This document shows, piece by piece, positions 1-8,111 of a stretch of DNA of 25,393 bases. Location: positions 1-25,393 of the forward strand of contig JBEKUI010000029.1 in NCBI GenBank assembly GCA_049515175.1. Reading direction: 5' to 3'. The translations under genes were made by a program, and so were the position numbers. Under the pieces are notes generated by a model, which worked only from the letters and a program-made list of their open reading frames with translations, did no database searches and had not been told where the DNA came from. The stretch's first letter is position 1. Every line of letters starts with the position of its first letter. This DNA is from JACQNR01 sp049515175 (GTDB taxonomy: Bacteria; Acidobacteriota; Terriglobia; UBA7540).

Positions 1-836
1 TCGGGAAGTTTTCGCTCATAGACGTCTTCGACGACAACACTTACAGCCATGACGCACGGAGTCAATTCCTCAATTGGGCCTTGATGGACAATGGTGCCTG
101 GGACTTCGCCGCCGACACGCGGGGTTACACCTACGGCTTTGCACTGGAGTTGAACGACCGGCGCTGGGCCGTACGGTTCGCCAGCGTCATGGTGCCCAAG
201 GATGCTAACGGGATGGCGTTGGACACGAGAATCGCCAACGCAAGGGCCGACAACCTCGAGCTGGAGCACCGCCACGAGTTTAAGGGGCATCCCGGGGCTT
301 TGCGTCTTATGGGGTTCATGAACCATGCGCACATGGGGAATTACCGGACGACAATCGATACTCCTGTTTTCCAGATGGATATCACGAAGTCTCGCAGCTA
401 CAGTCTGAAATATGGCTTCGGGCTGAACGCCGAGCAGGAGGTTGCCAAGGACATTGGGGTCTTCGTCCGCTACGGCTGGAATGACGCTCACACGGAGACC
501 TGGGCGTTCACGGAGATTGACCGCACGGGCAGCGCGGGACTGAGCGTGAAAGGAGAGCGATGGAGCAGACCCCGAGACCGGCTGGGTGTGGCTCTCGGAG
601 TGAACGGCATCTCCCGCGACCATGCCGACTATCTCCGGGCCGGTGGGAAAGGATTCATCATTGGAGACGGCGCGCTGAATTACGGTCGGGAGAAGATTGT
701 GGAAAGCTATTACCTGTTCTCCTTGGGCAAGGGATTCGCCATATCCCCGGACTTTCAACAGGTTGTCAATCCCGCGTACAACCGTGACCGAGGGCCGGCG
801 TCCGTTTGGGCCGTCCGACTTCACTGGGAACTGTGA
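1..836 (+). CDS. OprB-family carbohydrate-selective porin, 3' part (5' end outside window)
   Basis: The frame is open from base 3 to the TGA at 834-836, so the gene begins upstream of the window; about 277 residues are visible. Near the visible start the protein reads GKFSLIDVFDDNTYSHD, followed by NWALMDNGAWD and ADTRGYTYG. This run is characteristic of OprB-type porins, outer-membrane beta-barrels that let sugars and other small solutes diffuse into the periplasm. The rest alternates polar and aromatic residues as expected of barrel strands. The end, with FSLGKGFAISPDFQQVVNPAYNRDRG and then VRLHWEL, is the typical OprB C-terminus with a final strand. There is no reason to take the in-frame TTG at 81 as the true start, because homology continues upstream of it. 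The family call is good; the substrate cannot be told from sequence. Confidence 0.78.
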   Translation, partial: GKFSLIDVFDDNTYSHDARSQFLNWALMDNGAWDFAADTRGYTYGFALELNDRRWAVRFASVMVPKDANGMALDTRIANARADNLELEHRHEFKGHPGALRLMGFMNHAHMGNYRTTIDTPVFQMDITKSRSYSLKYGFGLNAEQEVAKDIGVFVRYGWNDAHTETWAFTEIDRTGSAGLSVKGERWSRPRDRLGVALGVNGISRDHADYLRAGGKGFIIGDGALNYGREKIVESYYLFSLGKGFAISPDFQQVVNPAYNRDRGPASVWAVRLHWEL

Positions 837-904
837 CGCGGTGCAGGCTTCACTGGAGGCACCTGCTCTTTGGCGATTTTCCCCGAACTGTGGCGCGTTT
901 TTCC

Positions 905-933
905 TTGACAAACATGTGAGCGATTCGTATTAA
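905..933 (+). promoter_or_regulatory. Sigma70-type promoter of the MgtE-like/NRAMP unit
   Basis: TTGACA at 905-910 and TATTAA at 928-933 are separated by exactly 17 bases, a near-consensus housekeeping promoter. Transcription would begin near 940 and leave an untranslated leader of about 140 nt before the ATG at 1080. It lies in the gap after the porin gene and faces the metal-transport genes. Confidence 0.7.
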
Positions 934-1079
934 GGGACTCGAAACGTTGTCTGGGTGGAGGAGGGGCGGGCAGCGTCTCGAGTCAGCATCTAACCTCGTT
1001 ACGCGAGGTTACCACGCAAATTCAATCCACTGCCCGGTAACTCGGCGACGGGCGAACGGGTGGAGCAGGAAGGTACACC
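934..1079 (+). ncRNA. Structured 5' leader, candidate metal-responsive element
   Basis: This is the untranslated region between the promoter and the MgtE-like gene. It contains a perfect 8-bp hairpin (TAACCTCG 991-998 and CGAGGTTA 1004-1011, 5-nt loop). CTGCCCG at 1030-1036 can pair with CGGGCAG at 967-973, enclosing that hairpin. Alternatively, GCCCG at 1032-1036 can pair with CGGGC at 1049-1053, or CTG..CCCG can pair with CGGG..GCAG at 1057-1068, next to the ribosome binding site (AGGAAGG, about 1067-1073). The last block recalls, from memory, the CUGCCC...GGGU-AGCAGG core of the magnesium M-box. The rest of the M-box is not evident, so the class is unassigned. Confidence 0.35.
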
Positions 1080-2321
1080 ATGATCTACTTTACCGAGCTT
1101 GAAAACCTTCCCACCTTTGACGTCAAGGGCGAGTTTCTGGGGCGGCTGTTCGACCTCGGTGTTAATCCCAGCCAGAACGCTCTGCGGGTGGCGACCTACC
1201 TGGTGCGGGCCCCGAAGAAGAAACTGCTCTGTATCACCCATGAACAAGTGCAATCGATCTCGGTGCGCTCGGTCCAGACGCGAGTCCCCGCCGACCAGCT
1301 TCGGGATTTCGCCCCCGACGAGGGCCTTCTGCGCATCAAGAAAGACGTGCTCGACCAGCAGGTGATCAACGTGGACAACCGCAAAGTCGTCCGCGTCAAC
1401 GACGTCGATTTCGATATTCAGCCGACCGATGGCTGCAGCGAATTGCGCATCGTCGCCGCGAATGTGGGCATGGGCGCGGCGGTGCGGCGGTTGCTCCAGG
1501 GGCTGGCGGCGAAGCACAACATCCGGCTGGTCTCCGGGCTATTTTCCTCCAAGACGATTCCCTGGGAATTCATCAACTTGATCGAGTCGGACCCGGCGCG
1601 CCGTGTGAAGCTGCGGATTTCCTATGACCGGCTGGCCGAGCTCCACCCGGCGGACATTGGCGAAATCCTGGAAGAATTGAGCCGCGACGAGCAGAAGGCC
1701 GTGATCGAGTCTCTCGACGACGAGACGGCTGCCCAAGCGCTGTCCGAGATTCCCACCCGTATGCAGGCCGCCCTCCTGGAAAGCATCTCGCCGGGGAAGG
1801 CGGCGGACATCGTGGAAGAAATGGCGCCTGACGAAGCCGCCGACGTCCTGCAGGAGATGCCCCCTGAGGCTTCCGCCGAAGTTCTGGCCGACATGGAGAA
1901 AGAAGAGGCCAAGGAAGTTCGTGGATTGCTCGGCTTTGAGGAGAATACCGCCGGCGCCCTCATGACGACGGAGTTTGTGATTGTTGGGGAGGCCGCGACG
2001 GTGGACGGAGCGATTGCAGCCCTCAAGAACTTTGAGGGAACCATCGAGTCTATCCACAACATCTACCTCGTGAACTCGCAGGCGGTCCTGACCGGGGCGG
2101 TGCCGCTGGCGCGCATCCTGTTGGCGGAGGCAACAACCCCGCTGAGCGACCTTGCGGCAGACCCGCTCATCTATCTCCCGGCTCACGCCAGTCAGCGCGA
2201 CGTCGTGGACCTGTTCCACAAGTACAACTTAGTGACCCTGCCGGTGGTCGACGAGCGATGCCACCCACTGGGCGTCGTCACCTCGGACGACGTACTGGAG
2301 CTCGTGATCAACCGGAGGTAA
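1080..2321 (+). CDS. Soluble PRC-barrel/MgtE-N/CBS-domain protein, putative Mg2+-sensing partner of the NRAMP transporter
   Basis: The protein has 413 residues and no membrane segment. Residues 1 to about 150 resemble PRC-barrel-like beta domains (FDVKGEFLGRLFDLGV and a second repeat around DNRKVVRVNDVDFD). From about 180 to 285 lies the superhelical MgtE N domain, with its typical LHPADIGEILEEL, EMAPDEAADVLQEM and TAGALMTTEF segments. Two CBS-type repeats follow to the C-terminus, the second ending in PLGVVTSDDVLELV. In MgtE channels this cytosolic part binds Mg2+ and gates the pore; here the MgtE membrane domain is absent. The next gene, 24 bases downstream on the same strand, is an NRAMP transporter, so this protein probably regulates it in trans. 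The start at ATG 1080 follows a good AGGAAGG ribosome binding site. The domain call is firm; the regulatory role is inference. Confidence 0.85.
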   Translation: MIYFTELENLPTFDVKGEFLGRLFDLGVNPSQNALRVATYLVRAPKKKLLCITHEQVQSISVRSVQTRVPADQLRDFAPDEGLLRIKKDVLDQQVINVDNRKVVRVNDVDFDIQPTDGCSELRIVAANVGMGAAVRRLLQGLAAKHNIRLVSGLFSSKTIPWEFINLIESDPARRVKLRISYDRLAELHPADIGEILEELSRDEQKAVIESLDDETAAQALSEIPTRMQAALLESISPGKAADIVEEMAPDEAADVLQEMPPEASAEVLADMEKEEAKEVRGLLGFEENTAGALMTTEFVIVGEAATVDGAIAALKNFEGTIESIHNIYLVNSQAVLTGAVPLARILLAEATTPLSDLAADPLIYLPAHASQRDVVDLFHKYNLVTLPVVDERCHPLGVVTSDDVLELVINRR

Positions 2322-2345
2322 TTCATCGGAGAGTGAGGGCTACCC

Positions 2346-3635
2346 GTGACCCGCGCAAGACTTCGCCACTATCGAATGCGTTTTTTGATTTTTCTTGCTG
2401 TGCTGGGCCCGGGGATCATCACAGCGAACGTCGACAACGATGCGGGTGGCATCTATACCTACTCCCTCGCCGGAGCAAAGTTCGGCCTTTCCCTGCTCTG
2501 GACACTGATTCCCATTACGGTTGCTTTGGTTATCGTCCAGGAGATGGTGGCTCGCATGGGAGTGGTCACCGGCAAGGGACTGGCGGACTTGATCCGCGAG
2601 GAGTACGGCTTTCGGACCACCTTCATTCTGATGATTCTACTGATCATCACGGACTTGGGAAACACGGTTTCTGAGTTTGCAGGATTAGCCTCGGGGATGT
2701 CGGTCTTCGGAATGAGCCGGTTCGTTGCCGTGCCCTTGGGGGCAATCCTTGTGTGGCTACTGGTGGTGAAGGGAAGTTACCGGTACGTCGAGAAAGTGTT
2801 CTTGGCGGCCTGCGTGATCTACGTGGCGTATCCGGTTTCCTGCTTTCTTTCTCGTCCCGACTGGACGGCCGCATTTGTGAGCACGGTCAAGCCCTCATTT
2901 CATCTTACTTCCGGTTACCTGTACATGATCATTGGGCTGGTCGGGACCACGATCGCCCCCTGGATGCAGTTTTATCTGCAAGCCGCTGTCGTCGAGAAGG
3001 GCGTAAGGCTCAGGGATTACGCCTACTCTCGGTGGGACGTTATCGTCGGGTGCGTCATCACAGATGTTGTGGCGTTCTTTATCATCGTCGCATGTGCGGC
3101 CACGATCTATGTGAGCGGCAACCGCGACATCAAGAATGCGGCCGATGCTGCACTGGCCCTGCGACCCTTGGCGGGCCACGCTGCTACTGCCTTGTTTGCC
3201 GTCGGGCTCGTTAATGCTTCGCTATTCTCGGCGTGCATACTCCCCCTCGCCACCGCGTACTATGTCTGCGAGGGCTTGGGCCTGGAATCGGGTATTAACA
3301 AGCGGTTCAATGAAGCGCCGGCATTCTACTGGCTCTATACGAGTCTGATCTTTTTGGGGATGCTGGCTGTTGTGCTGCTGAGCGAGTCTCAGCAGGTCCC
3401 GATCATCCTTCTCTCGCAGGTTGCGAACGGGATATTGCTGCCTTTCGTTGTGATCTTCATGCTGCAATTGACTAACCGGAAGGACCTCATGGGAGATTAC
3501 CGCAACACGCGCACCTTCAATATCATCGCCTGGACCACCTGCATCGTTATGATCACCCTGACCCTGCTTCTTGTCGTCAGCATGTTCTTCCCCGGCGGCC
3601 TGCCCTGGATCACGCCGCAACACAGCGGGGGCTGA
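2346..3635 (+). CDS. NRAMP-family divalent metal transporter, magnesium-type (NRMT-like) signature
   Basis: This is a 429-residue polytopic inner-membrane protein with about 11 hydrophobic segments. It has the NRAMP start GPGIITANVDNDAGG and the conserved segment LIREEYGFR. Classical NRAMPs that carry Mn2+/Fe2+ have DPGN in TM1 and a metal-binding methionine in an MPHN-type motif in TM6. Here TM1 has D30-N31-D32-A-G-G, and the TM6 stretch is GTTIAPWMQFYLQ, with Ala204 where the methionine is expected. Loss of that methionine is known from NRAMP-related magnesium transporters, so Mg2+ or Mn2+ import is more likely than iron uptake. The MgtE-like sensor gene immediately upstream fits this. The GTG at 2346 is preceded by GAGGG; ATG 2376 (residue 11) is an alternative start. 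Confidence 0.85.
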   Translation: MTRARLRHYRMRFLIFLAVLGPGIITANVDNDAGGIYTYSLAGAKFGLSLLWTLIPITVALVIVQEMVARMGVVTGKGLADLIREEYGFRTTFILMILLIITDLGNTVSEFAGLASGMSVFGMSRFVAVPLGAILVWLLVVKGSYRYVEKVFLAACVIYVAYPVSCFLSRPDWTAAFVSTVKPSFHLTSGYLYMIIGLVGTTIAPWMQFYLQAAVVEKGVRLRDYAYSRWDVIVGCVITDVVAFFIIVACAATIYVSGNRDIKNAADAALALRPLAGHAATALFAVGLVNASLFSACILPLATAYYVCEGLGLESGINKRFNEAPAFYWLYTSLIFLGMLAVVLLSESQQVPIILLSQVANGILLPFVVIFMLQLTNRKDLMGDYRNTRTFNIIAWTTCIVMITLTLLLVVSMFFPGGLPWITPQHSGG

Positions 3636-3656
3636 GTAGTTTTCTCCTCCGTCGGG

Positions 3657-4508
3657 ATGCGTCTAGAAGTCGGCCTCCGGGCGGCTTGCGGTCGGTGGGG
3701 GCCTGTGTTAACGTTTGACGTTGTTCGGTCAAACACTTTGTCTGTCCTGCGAGCCGCAGTGAAACCAGAACTCCTCGAAGCGGACCTCCTGGCCAAGATC
3801 GACCTCGACCGGTTGCCGCAGCACGTGGCCATCATCATGGACGGCAACGGGCGTTGGGCCAGACGACGGCGCCTGCCGCGCATCGCCGGCCATCGCGCCG
3901 GAATTCGCGCCGTACGTCAGGCAGTGGAGGCCTGTGCCCGTCTGGGCATTCCGCACCTTACCCTGTATGCCTTCTCGGTGGAGAACTGGAAACGCCCTCA
4001 CACTGAAATCAAACTGCTCATGGCGCTGCTGCGGGAGTATCTGAAGAAGGAAATCGGAGAGCTCAATCGGCAGAACATTCGTCTGGCAGTCATCGGCCGC
4101 GTGGAGGACCTTCCCAAGGCCGTGCAGGCCGATTTGAGCACGGCGCTCGAGAAGACTCAGAACAATACCGGCCTGCGGCTGACCCTGGCGCTCAACTACG
4201 GCGCGCGGGCGGAACTGGTCGACGCCGTGCGCGCGCTGGTCGAACAGGCCCGGCGCAATGGCGCGCTCCACGTGGACGAAGCCACCCTGAGCCGCCATCT
4301 CTATACGCACGATCTTCCCGACCCCGACTTGCTGATTCGCACCAGCGGTGAAATGCGCTTGAGCAACTTCCTCCTCTGGCAGGTGGCTTATTCGGAAATC
4401 TGGGTGACGGAAACCCTCTGGCCTGACTTCACACAGAACGACCTGTTCCAGGCCATCATCGATTTCCAAAAGCGCGAGCGCCGTTACGGAGGCTTGGGCT
4501 TGGGGTAG
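3657..4508 (+). CDS. uppS: Isoprenyl transferase (undecaprenyl diphosphate synthase)
   Basis: This cis-prenyltransferase condenses isopentenyl diphosphate onto farnesyl diphosphate to make the C55 lipid carrier for peptidoglycan and other envelope polymers. The signature HVAIIMDGNGRWARRR holds the catalytic Asp (D62 in this numbering). It is followed by GHRAG, LTLYAFSVENWKRP, LALNYGARAELVDAVR, and near the end DPDLLIRTSGEMRLSNFLLW and the YSEIWVTETLWPDF segment. The frame from ATG 3657 gives 283 residues, about 30 more than usual. The extra N-terminus looks non-conserved and overlaps an inverted repeat, so a start near GTG 3759 is quite possible. cdsA follows after about 107 bases, as in many bacteria. 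The product call is very secure; the start is not. Confidence 0.95.
   Translation: MRLEVGLRAACGRWGPVLTFDVVRSNTLSVLRAAVKPELLEADLLAKIDLDRLPQHVAIIMDGNGRWARRRRLPRIAGHRAGIRAVRQAVEACARLGIPHLTLYAFSVENWKRPHTEIKLLMALLREYLKKEIGELNRQNIRLAVIGRVEDLPKAVQADLSTALEKTQNNTGLRLTLALNYGARAELVDAVRALVEQARRNGALHVDEATLSRHLYTHDLPDPDLLIRTSGEMRLSNFLLWQVAYSEIWVTETLWPDFTQNDLFQAIIDFQKRERRYGGLGLG
3713..3734. promoter_or_regulatory. Inverted repeat in the uppS start region
   Basis: GTTTGAC (3713-3719) and GTCAAAC (3728-3734) form a perfect 7-bp inverted repeat with an 8-nt centre. It overlaps a possible -35 box, TTGACG at 3715-3720; the matching -10 at 3738-3743 (TTGTCT) is weak. If this is a promoter or operator, the true uppS start lies downstream of it. 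Confidence 0.3.
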
Positions 4509-4615
4509 TGCGCCGGTGGCGCACCGGAGATCGTGCGGAACGCAGCCAATGACGGACGGGATTTGATCTTGCGCTGGCAGCCCACAACTGACGACAGGCC
4601 ACTGACCACTTCCAG

Positions 4616-5428
4616 ATGAAATCGCGCGTCCTCACTGCCATCATTCTCTTCCCGCCGGTCATCTACCTGATCGGCTGGTCTCCGCTCTGGATATTCGTGG
4701 CGGCCATTATCACTACCGTCACACTCGGTTTGCAGGAGTATGTGGTGATCTGCCGACAGAGCGGCATTCGGACTCTGGCCCCGCTGGTTTATGCAGGCGG
4801 ATGGGGCGTCTGTCTGGCGCAGGTGCTGGCCCTCCGCAGCGTTGCGAACCCTGCGGCGCTTTTCCTTGCCCTCTTTATTCCCGTCATGATGTCGCTCGCA
4901 ATGCTGTGGGTGGAGGATTTGAAGCAGTACCTCGGCGCCGCGGCCACGACGATCCTGGGCATACTTTACATAGGCGTGCCGATGTCGTTTCTTATCGTGC
5001 TGCGTTCGTCCGATCCGGTCAACGGCCGCGACTTGCTCCTCTTCCTGTTTCTGGTCATCTGGGCGGGCGATATCTGTGCGTACTTGGTGGGCCGGCCGCT
5101 GGGACAGCATTTTCTTTTTCCGCGTCTTTCCCCTCACAAAACCTTTGAGGGCGCTTTAGGCGGCTTGGGTGGCAGCCTGCTCGCCGCCTGGGCGTACACG
5201 CACTGGGTTTGGAAATCGGTCGACCTGCGCGCCGCGATCATCATGGCGGGACTTATCGCCATCGCTGGACAGGTCGGCGACTTTGTGGAATCGGCGCTCA
5301 AGCGCGGCGCAGGAGTCAAAGACTCCGGCACGATTCTGCCTGGTCACGGCGGCATGCTCGACCGCATCGACGCGCTGCTTTTCGGCGCGGCGACGCTCTG
5401 GCTGGCGCGCACCCTGCACCTATTTTGA
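4616..5428 (+). CDS. cdsA: Phosphatidate cytidylyltransferase (CDP-diacylglycerol synthase)
   Basis: CdsA makes CDP-diacylglycerol from phosphatidic acid and CTP, the branch point for all phospholipids. The 270-residue protein has several hydrophobic segments, starting with a helix right after MKSRVLTA. It carries the conserved SPHKTFEGALGG stretch and, near the C-terminus, the full family signature SALKRGAGVKDSGTILPGHGG followed by MLDRID, with the Lys-Asp and His-Gly-Gly residues intact. The length is normal for the family. It sits between uppS and dxr; the dxr ATG lies 5 bases after the cdsA stop, which suggests co-transcription and coupled translation. Confidence 0.95.
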   Translation: MKSRVLTAIILFPPVIYLIGWSPLWIFVAAIITTVTLGLQEYVVICRQSGIRTLAPLVYAGGWGVCLAQVLALRSVANPAALFLALFIPVMMSLAMLWVEDLKQYLGAAATTILGILYIGVPMSFLIVLRSSDPVNGRDLLLFLFLVIWAGDICAYLVGRPLGQHFLFPRLSPHKTFEGALGGLGGSLLAAWAYTHWVWKSVDLRAAIIMAGLIAIAGQVGDFVESALKRGAGVKDSGTILPGHGGMLDRIDALLFGAATLWLARTLHLF

Positions 5429-5433
5429 TTGCC

Positions 5434-6603
5434 ATGACTGGTCTTTGCATTCTCGGCTCGACCGGCTCGATCGGTCAGAACACGTTGCGCGTGGTGAGAA
5501 GCCTGCCCGGCCGCTTCCGTGTCGTTTCGCTGGCCGCCGGCAAGAATCTGGAGGTTCTGGCGGAGCAGGTCCGGGAGTTCGCACCGAGGCTCGTTTCGGT
5601 GGGCGGACCGGAATGGATCGAACCGCTGCGCGAGCGGCTGGGTTCTGGCTGCCCGGTCAAGATTGTCGCCGGGTCCGAAGGTCACATCGAGGCCGCGACG
5701 CACCCCGAGGTCGGCTTTGTGGTTTCTTCCGCCCACGGCGTGACGGGCGTCGAGGCCACGTACGAAGCCGTCCGGGCCGGAAAACGGATCGGCCTTGCCA
5801 ACAAGGAGACGCTGGTCGTGGCGGGCGAAATCGTGACCCGTGCGGCGCGCGAACGAGGCACCGAACTGCTACCGATCGACAGTGAACACAGCGCCCTCCA
5901 CCAATGCCTCCGCGTCGGCCGTCGCGAGGAAGTGCAACGGCTGATCCTGACGGCCTCGGGTGGTCCGTTCCTCCGCACGCCCCTGGAACGACTCCCCGAC
6001 GCGACGCCCGACGAGGCCTTGAACCATCCCATCTGGAAAATGGGCTCGCGCATCACAGTCGACTCTGCCACGATGATGAACAAGGGTTTGGAGATCATTG
6101 AGGCACACTGGCTCTTTGACTTGCCGGCGGCGCGGATCGACGTCCTGATTCATCCCCAATCGATCATTCATTCCATGATAGAATTTAGAGACGGAACGGT
6201 GATGGCTCAGCTCGCCGTGGCGGACATGCGCCTGCCGATCCAGTACGCGCTGACGTACCCGGACCGGGTGGAGCTGAAGGGTGAAGGGCTGCGGCTTGAC
6301 CTGGCGGGAGTGGGTGATCTGCGTTTCGAGAAGCCGGAGCCGGCGCGCTATCCGTGCCTGGAGTTGGCGCGGGCGGCGCTCGCGGAGGGTGGAGCATTGC
6401 CTTGCGCGCTGAACGCCGCTGATGAGGTCGCCGTGGAATCGTTCCTGGCGCGGCGGTTGCGGTTTGGGGGCATTCCCCGGGTCATCGAGCAAGTGATGCG
6501 GCAGACGCCTCGCACGCGCTTCAACTCCCTGGAGGATTTCCTGGAGTGCGACCGCGAAGCACGCCGACGCGCCGCCGAAGCGGTCGCGGCGGTTTCGAGA
6601 TGA
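5434..6603 (+). CDS. dxr: 1-deoxy-D-xylulose 5-phosphate reductoisomerase
   Basis: Dxr catalyses the committed step of the MEP isoprenoid pathway: rearrangement and NADPH reduction of deoxyxylulose phosphate to methylerythritol phosphate. From ATG 5434 the protein has 389 residues, the usual length. It shows the dinucleotide-binding GSTGSIG at residues 8-14, GLANKETLV, and metal ligands in PIDSEHSALHQ (D149, E151) and NKGLEIIEAHW (E220). Also present are LTASGGPFLRTP, WKMGSRITVDSATMMNK and the IHPQSIIHSMIEF loop. The frame stays open upstream to about 5209, but that part overlaps cdsA and lacks homology, so the start just after the cdsA stop is preferred. ispG of the same pathway lies two genes downstream. 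Confidence 0.96.
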   Translation: MTGLCILGSTGSIGQNTLRVVRSLPGRFRVVSLAAGKNLEVLAEQVREFAPRLVSVGGPEWIEPLRERLGSGCPVKIVAGSEGHIEAATHPEVGFVVSSAHGVTGVEATYEAVRAGKRIGLANKETLVVAGEIVTRAARERGTELLPIDSEHSALHQCLRVGRREEVQRLILTASGGPFLRTPLERLPDATPDEALNHPIWKMGSRITVDSATMMNKGLEIIEAHWLFDLPAARIDVLIHPQSIIHSMIEFRDGTVMAQLAVADMRLPIQYALTYPDRVELKGEGLRLDLAGVGDLRFEKPEPARYPCLELARAALAEGGALPCALNAADEVAVESFLARRLRFGGIPRVIEQVMRQTPRTRFNSLEDFLECDREARRRAAEAVAAVSR

Positions 6604-6619
6604 GGAGTAAGTTCTGAAC

Positions 6620-7945
6620 ATGTTCTCAAGTTTCATCACCGACGCTGTGGTCGTGGTCATCGTCCTCGGCTTCATGATTTTCATTCACGAACTGGGGCAC
6701 TTCCTGGCGGCTAAGTATTTTGGCGTCCGCGTCCTGGTCTTCTCGCTGGGCTTCGGCAAGCGGCTGCTCGGCTTTAAGCGCGGCGACACGGATTATCGTC
6801 TCAGCGCCCTCCCCTTCGGCGGCTACGTTAAGATGGCGGGTGACGAACCCTCCGAGGTGCACCAGGGCGACGCCGGCGAATTTCTCGGGCGCCCGCGCTG
6901 GCAGCGCTTCGTGGTGGTTATCATGGGGCCGGCCATGAACGTGACCCTCGCCATTGGCCTGCTGACCGGAATCTACCATTTCCACCATCAGAAGCCAGCT
7001 TATCAGGAGCAGCCCGCGCGCATCGGCGACGTCGAGCCGGATTCACCCGCTGCCAAGGCGGGAATCTTGGCCGGCGATCTCATCACCCGCTACGATGGCC
7101 TGCAGAATCCCAAATGGGAGGACGTGGAAATCAAGACGCTCACCACGGTGAATGAAGCCCTCCCCGTCGTTGTCGAGCGTAATGGACAGCAGGTGGCGCT
7201 GAGCGTTACTCCGCAGGCGAAAGGGCCCAATCGTATCGGCGACGCGGGCTGGTATCCCTACGTGCCTGGCACGGTCGATTCGGTCGAGGCGGACCTGCCC
7301 GCCGGCAAGGCCGGTGTAAAATCCGGCGATCAGATCGTGGCGATAGACGGCCAGAAGGTGCTCTTCTGGCCTCGTCTCGCTTACCAGATCCAGAATGGGA
7401 ATGGCAAGGAGATAACATTTGCTATCCTGCGCGGCGGCCAGGAGAGCTCGCTGCGCATGAAGCCCGTCCTCACGGACCTCCAGGGCGAGAAGGTCTGGCG
7501 GATCGGCGTCGGCTTCCGCAGCAACATGGTCGTGCGCCAGCTCCCTTGGGGACAGGCGGTCCAGTCGGCGTTACATGATAATCTGCGCAATTCGCTCGCG
7601 ACTTTTGATGTCCTGGGCAAAATCCTGACGCGGCGCATGTCCACCCGCTCGCTTTCCGGGCCCATCGGCATCGCCCAGTTGTCGGGCGAGGCGTATCGCG
7701 CCGGTTTCCCCGAACTCCTGATGTTCGTCTGTTTCATCAGTCTGCAGCTCGGCATCTTCAACTTACTTCCGATTCCGGTGCTGGATGGCGGAGTGATTTT
7801 CCTGTTGCTCGTCGAAAGCCTGATCCGCCGCGATTTGAGCTTGGAAGTCAAGGAACGGTTTGCGCAGGTCGGAATCGTCTTCCTTTTGCTGCTGGCCGTG
7901 TTCGTCATGTACAATGACATCCTCAAGACTTTCCGGCCATACTGA
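6620..7945 (+). CDS. rseP: RseP-type site-2 zinc metalloprotease with two PDZ domains
   Basis: This intramembrane protease of the inner membrane belongs to the family that cleaves anti-sigma factors and signal-peptide remnants. The first membrane helix holds the zinc motif HELGH (residues 23-27), followed by FGVRVLVFSLGFGKRL and FGGYVKMAGD. Two periplasmic PDZ modules follow, around IGDVEPDSPAAKAGILAGD and VDSVEADLPAGKAGVKSGD. The C-terminal membrane part has LSGPIGIAQ, and FNLLPIPVLDGG with the third metal ligand D389. At 441 residues it matches the E. coli protein in size and architecture. It starts 16 bases after dxr, behind AGGAG. No anti-sigma factor gene is visible nearby, so the substrate is unknown here. 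Confidence 0.94.
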   Translation: MFSSFITDAVVVVIVLGFMIFIHELGHFLAAKYFGVRVLVFSLGFGKRLLGFKRGDTDYRLSALPFGGYVKMAGDEPSEVHQGDAGEFLGRPRWQRFVVVIMGPAMNVTLAIGLLTGIYHFHHQKPAYQEQPARIGDVEPDSPAAKAGILAGDLITRYDGLQNPKWEDVEIKTLTTVNEALPVVVERNGQQVALSVTPQAKGPNRIGDAGWYPYVPGTVDSVEADLPAGKAGVKSGDQIVAIDGQKVLFWPRLAYQIQNGNGKEITFAILRGGQESSLRMKPVLTDLQGEKVWRIGVGFRSNMVVRQLPWGQAVQSALHDNLRNSLATFDVLGKILTRRMSTRSLSGPIGIAQLSGEAYRAGFPELLMFVCFISLQLGIFNLLPIPVLDGGVIFLLLVESLIRRDLSLEVKERFAQVGIVFLLLLAVFVMYNDILKTFRPY

Positions 7946-7981
7946 GCGAGTGAGTGATTCGACGATTTACTGACTGAGTGA
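7943..7981. repeat. Short imperfect direct repeats after rseP
   Basis: ACTGAGCGAGTGAGTGATT is followed closely by GACTGAGTGATTG, sharing the core GAGTGATT, in the 166-bp gap between rseP and ispG. The gap otherwise shows no strong terminator or promoter. It looks like intergenic drift or slippage; no function can be assigned. Confidence 0.3.
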
Positions 7982-8111
7982 TTGGGGCATTCGGGGTTCA
8001 AAGACCGAAAAGCGAAACTTGAAAACCGGCTCGTGAGCCCCGGGCAACGAATGCCGATTTCAGAGCATAGGTTTGCAGTGTTCGTTTTTCTTTGCGATGG
8101 GCGGTGGGTGA

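Noticed and set aside
843..866. GCAGG/CCTGC inverted repeat after the porin gene as a terminator
   Set aside because: There are only five pairs and no following U-tract, which is too weak to call.
5209..5433. Extended N-terminus of dxr
   Set aside because: This stretch overlaps cdsA and has no similarity to Dxr; the ATG at 5434 gives the canonical start and length.
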